The translations under genes were made by a program, and so were the position numbers. Positions 40,481 to 40,530 of a stretch of DNA of 40,530 bases are shown in pieces. Positions within the stretch are counted from its first letter, which is position 1, and each line of letters opens with the position of its first letter. Origin of the DNA: Chloroflexota bacterium. Its GTDB lineage: Bacteria; Chloroflexota; Limnocylindria; Limnocylindrales; CSP1-4. The notes beneath the pieces were generated by a model. That model saw only the letters and a program-made list of their open reading frames with translations, was not told the origin of the DNA and did not search any database. The stretch is from NCBI GenBank assembly GCA_021802585.1, contig JAJZRQ010000019.1, forward strand, positions 1-40,530, in the 5' to 3' direction.

Positions 40481-40530
40481 CGCCGATTGCGCCGGCCGAT
40501 CCCGACAGCCGGTCAGGGCTGGCTCGGCGG

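Noticed and set aside
1-40530. CRISPR arrays, insertion sequences, phage genes, rRNA or tRNA genes
   Set aside because: No regularly spaced repeats, transposase motifs, integrases or tRNA-like cloverleaf sequences were noticed on reading; tRNAscan and an IS search were not possible.

Overview
The window is a very GC-rich (roughly 75% by eye), densely packed bacterial chromosome segment. It has no visible transposon, phage, CRISPR, rRNA or tRNA genes. Ribosomal protein S21, YqeY, a 7TM-HD phosphodiesterase and YbeY lie in a row, the lipid acyltransferase is PlsY, and no outer-membrane genes are seen. Together with the extreme GC content this suggests a high-GC Chloroflexota of the Limnocylindria type. 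That assignment is inference, because no marker phylogeny could be run.

Layout. (1) 1-1825, minus strand: a cobalamin riboswitch controls a vitamin B12 ABC importer, with btuF complete and btuC cut by the window edge. (2) 1952-4752, plus strand: three exported proteins of uncertain role, namely a caspase-like (clan CD) protein, a YcdB/PepSY-like propeptide protein and a membrane-anchored beta-propeller-like protein. (3) 4825-15580, minus strand: a small SWIM zinc-finger protein, phosphomannomutase, mannose-1-phosphate guanylyltransferase, metK, an S9 peptidase, ahcY, a GNAT acetyltransferase, mtnA and apt. The metK, ahcY, mtnA and apt genes make, recycle or salvage S-adenosylmethionine and its by-products. 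(4) 15748-27009, minus strand: a long glycerol operon in the order glpF, dhaK, dhaL, glpK, glpA, three succinate-dehydrogenase-like genes (iron-sulfur subunit and two membrane anchors), dhaM, a ketopantoate-reductase-like gene, an HPr-Enzyme I fusion and plsY. (5) 27332-28440, minus strand: a second dhaL-dhaM pair. (6) 28513-31741, plus strand: a third dhaL-like gene that overlaps a soluble histidine kinase gene, which overlaps an OmpR-type response regulator gene. (7) 31681-39950, minus strand: housekeeping genes rpsU, yqeY, pgpH-like, ybeY, pth and mfd. (8) A small cupin gene at the right edge.

How the genes work together. GlpF admits glycerol. GlpK makes glycerol-3-phosphate, which PlsY can use for phospholipid or GlpA can oxidise to dihydroxyacetone phosphate. 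GlpA lacks its usual C-terminal iron-sulfur domain and its usual GlpB/GlpC partners. It is instead followed, within 10 bp, by SdhB-, SdhC- and SdhD-like subunits with no sdhA nearby. The simplest reading is a hybrid glycerol-3-phosphate:quinone oxidoreductase built on a Complex II electron-transfer module. Dihydroxyacetone is phosphorylated by DhaK-DhaL using phosphate from PEP passed through the HPr-EI fusion and DhaM.

No glpR- or dhaR-type regulator is present. The DhaL-like/histidine kinase/response regulator cluster beside the operon is the obvious candidate controller. These two arrangements are the most interesting items in the window.
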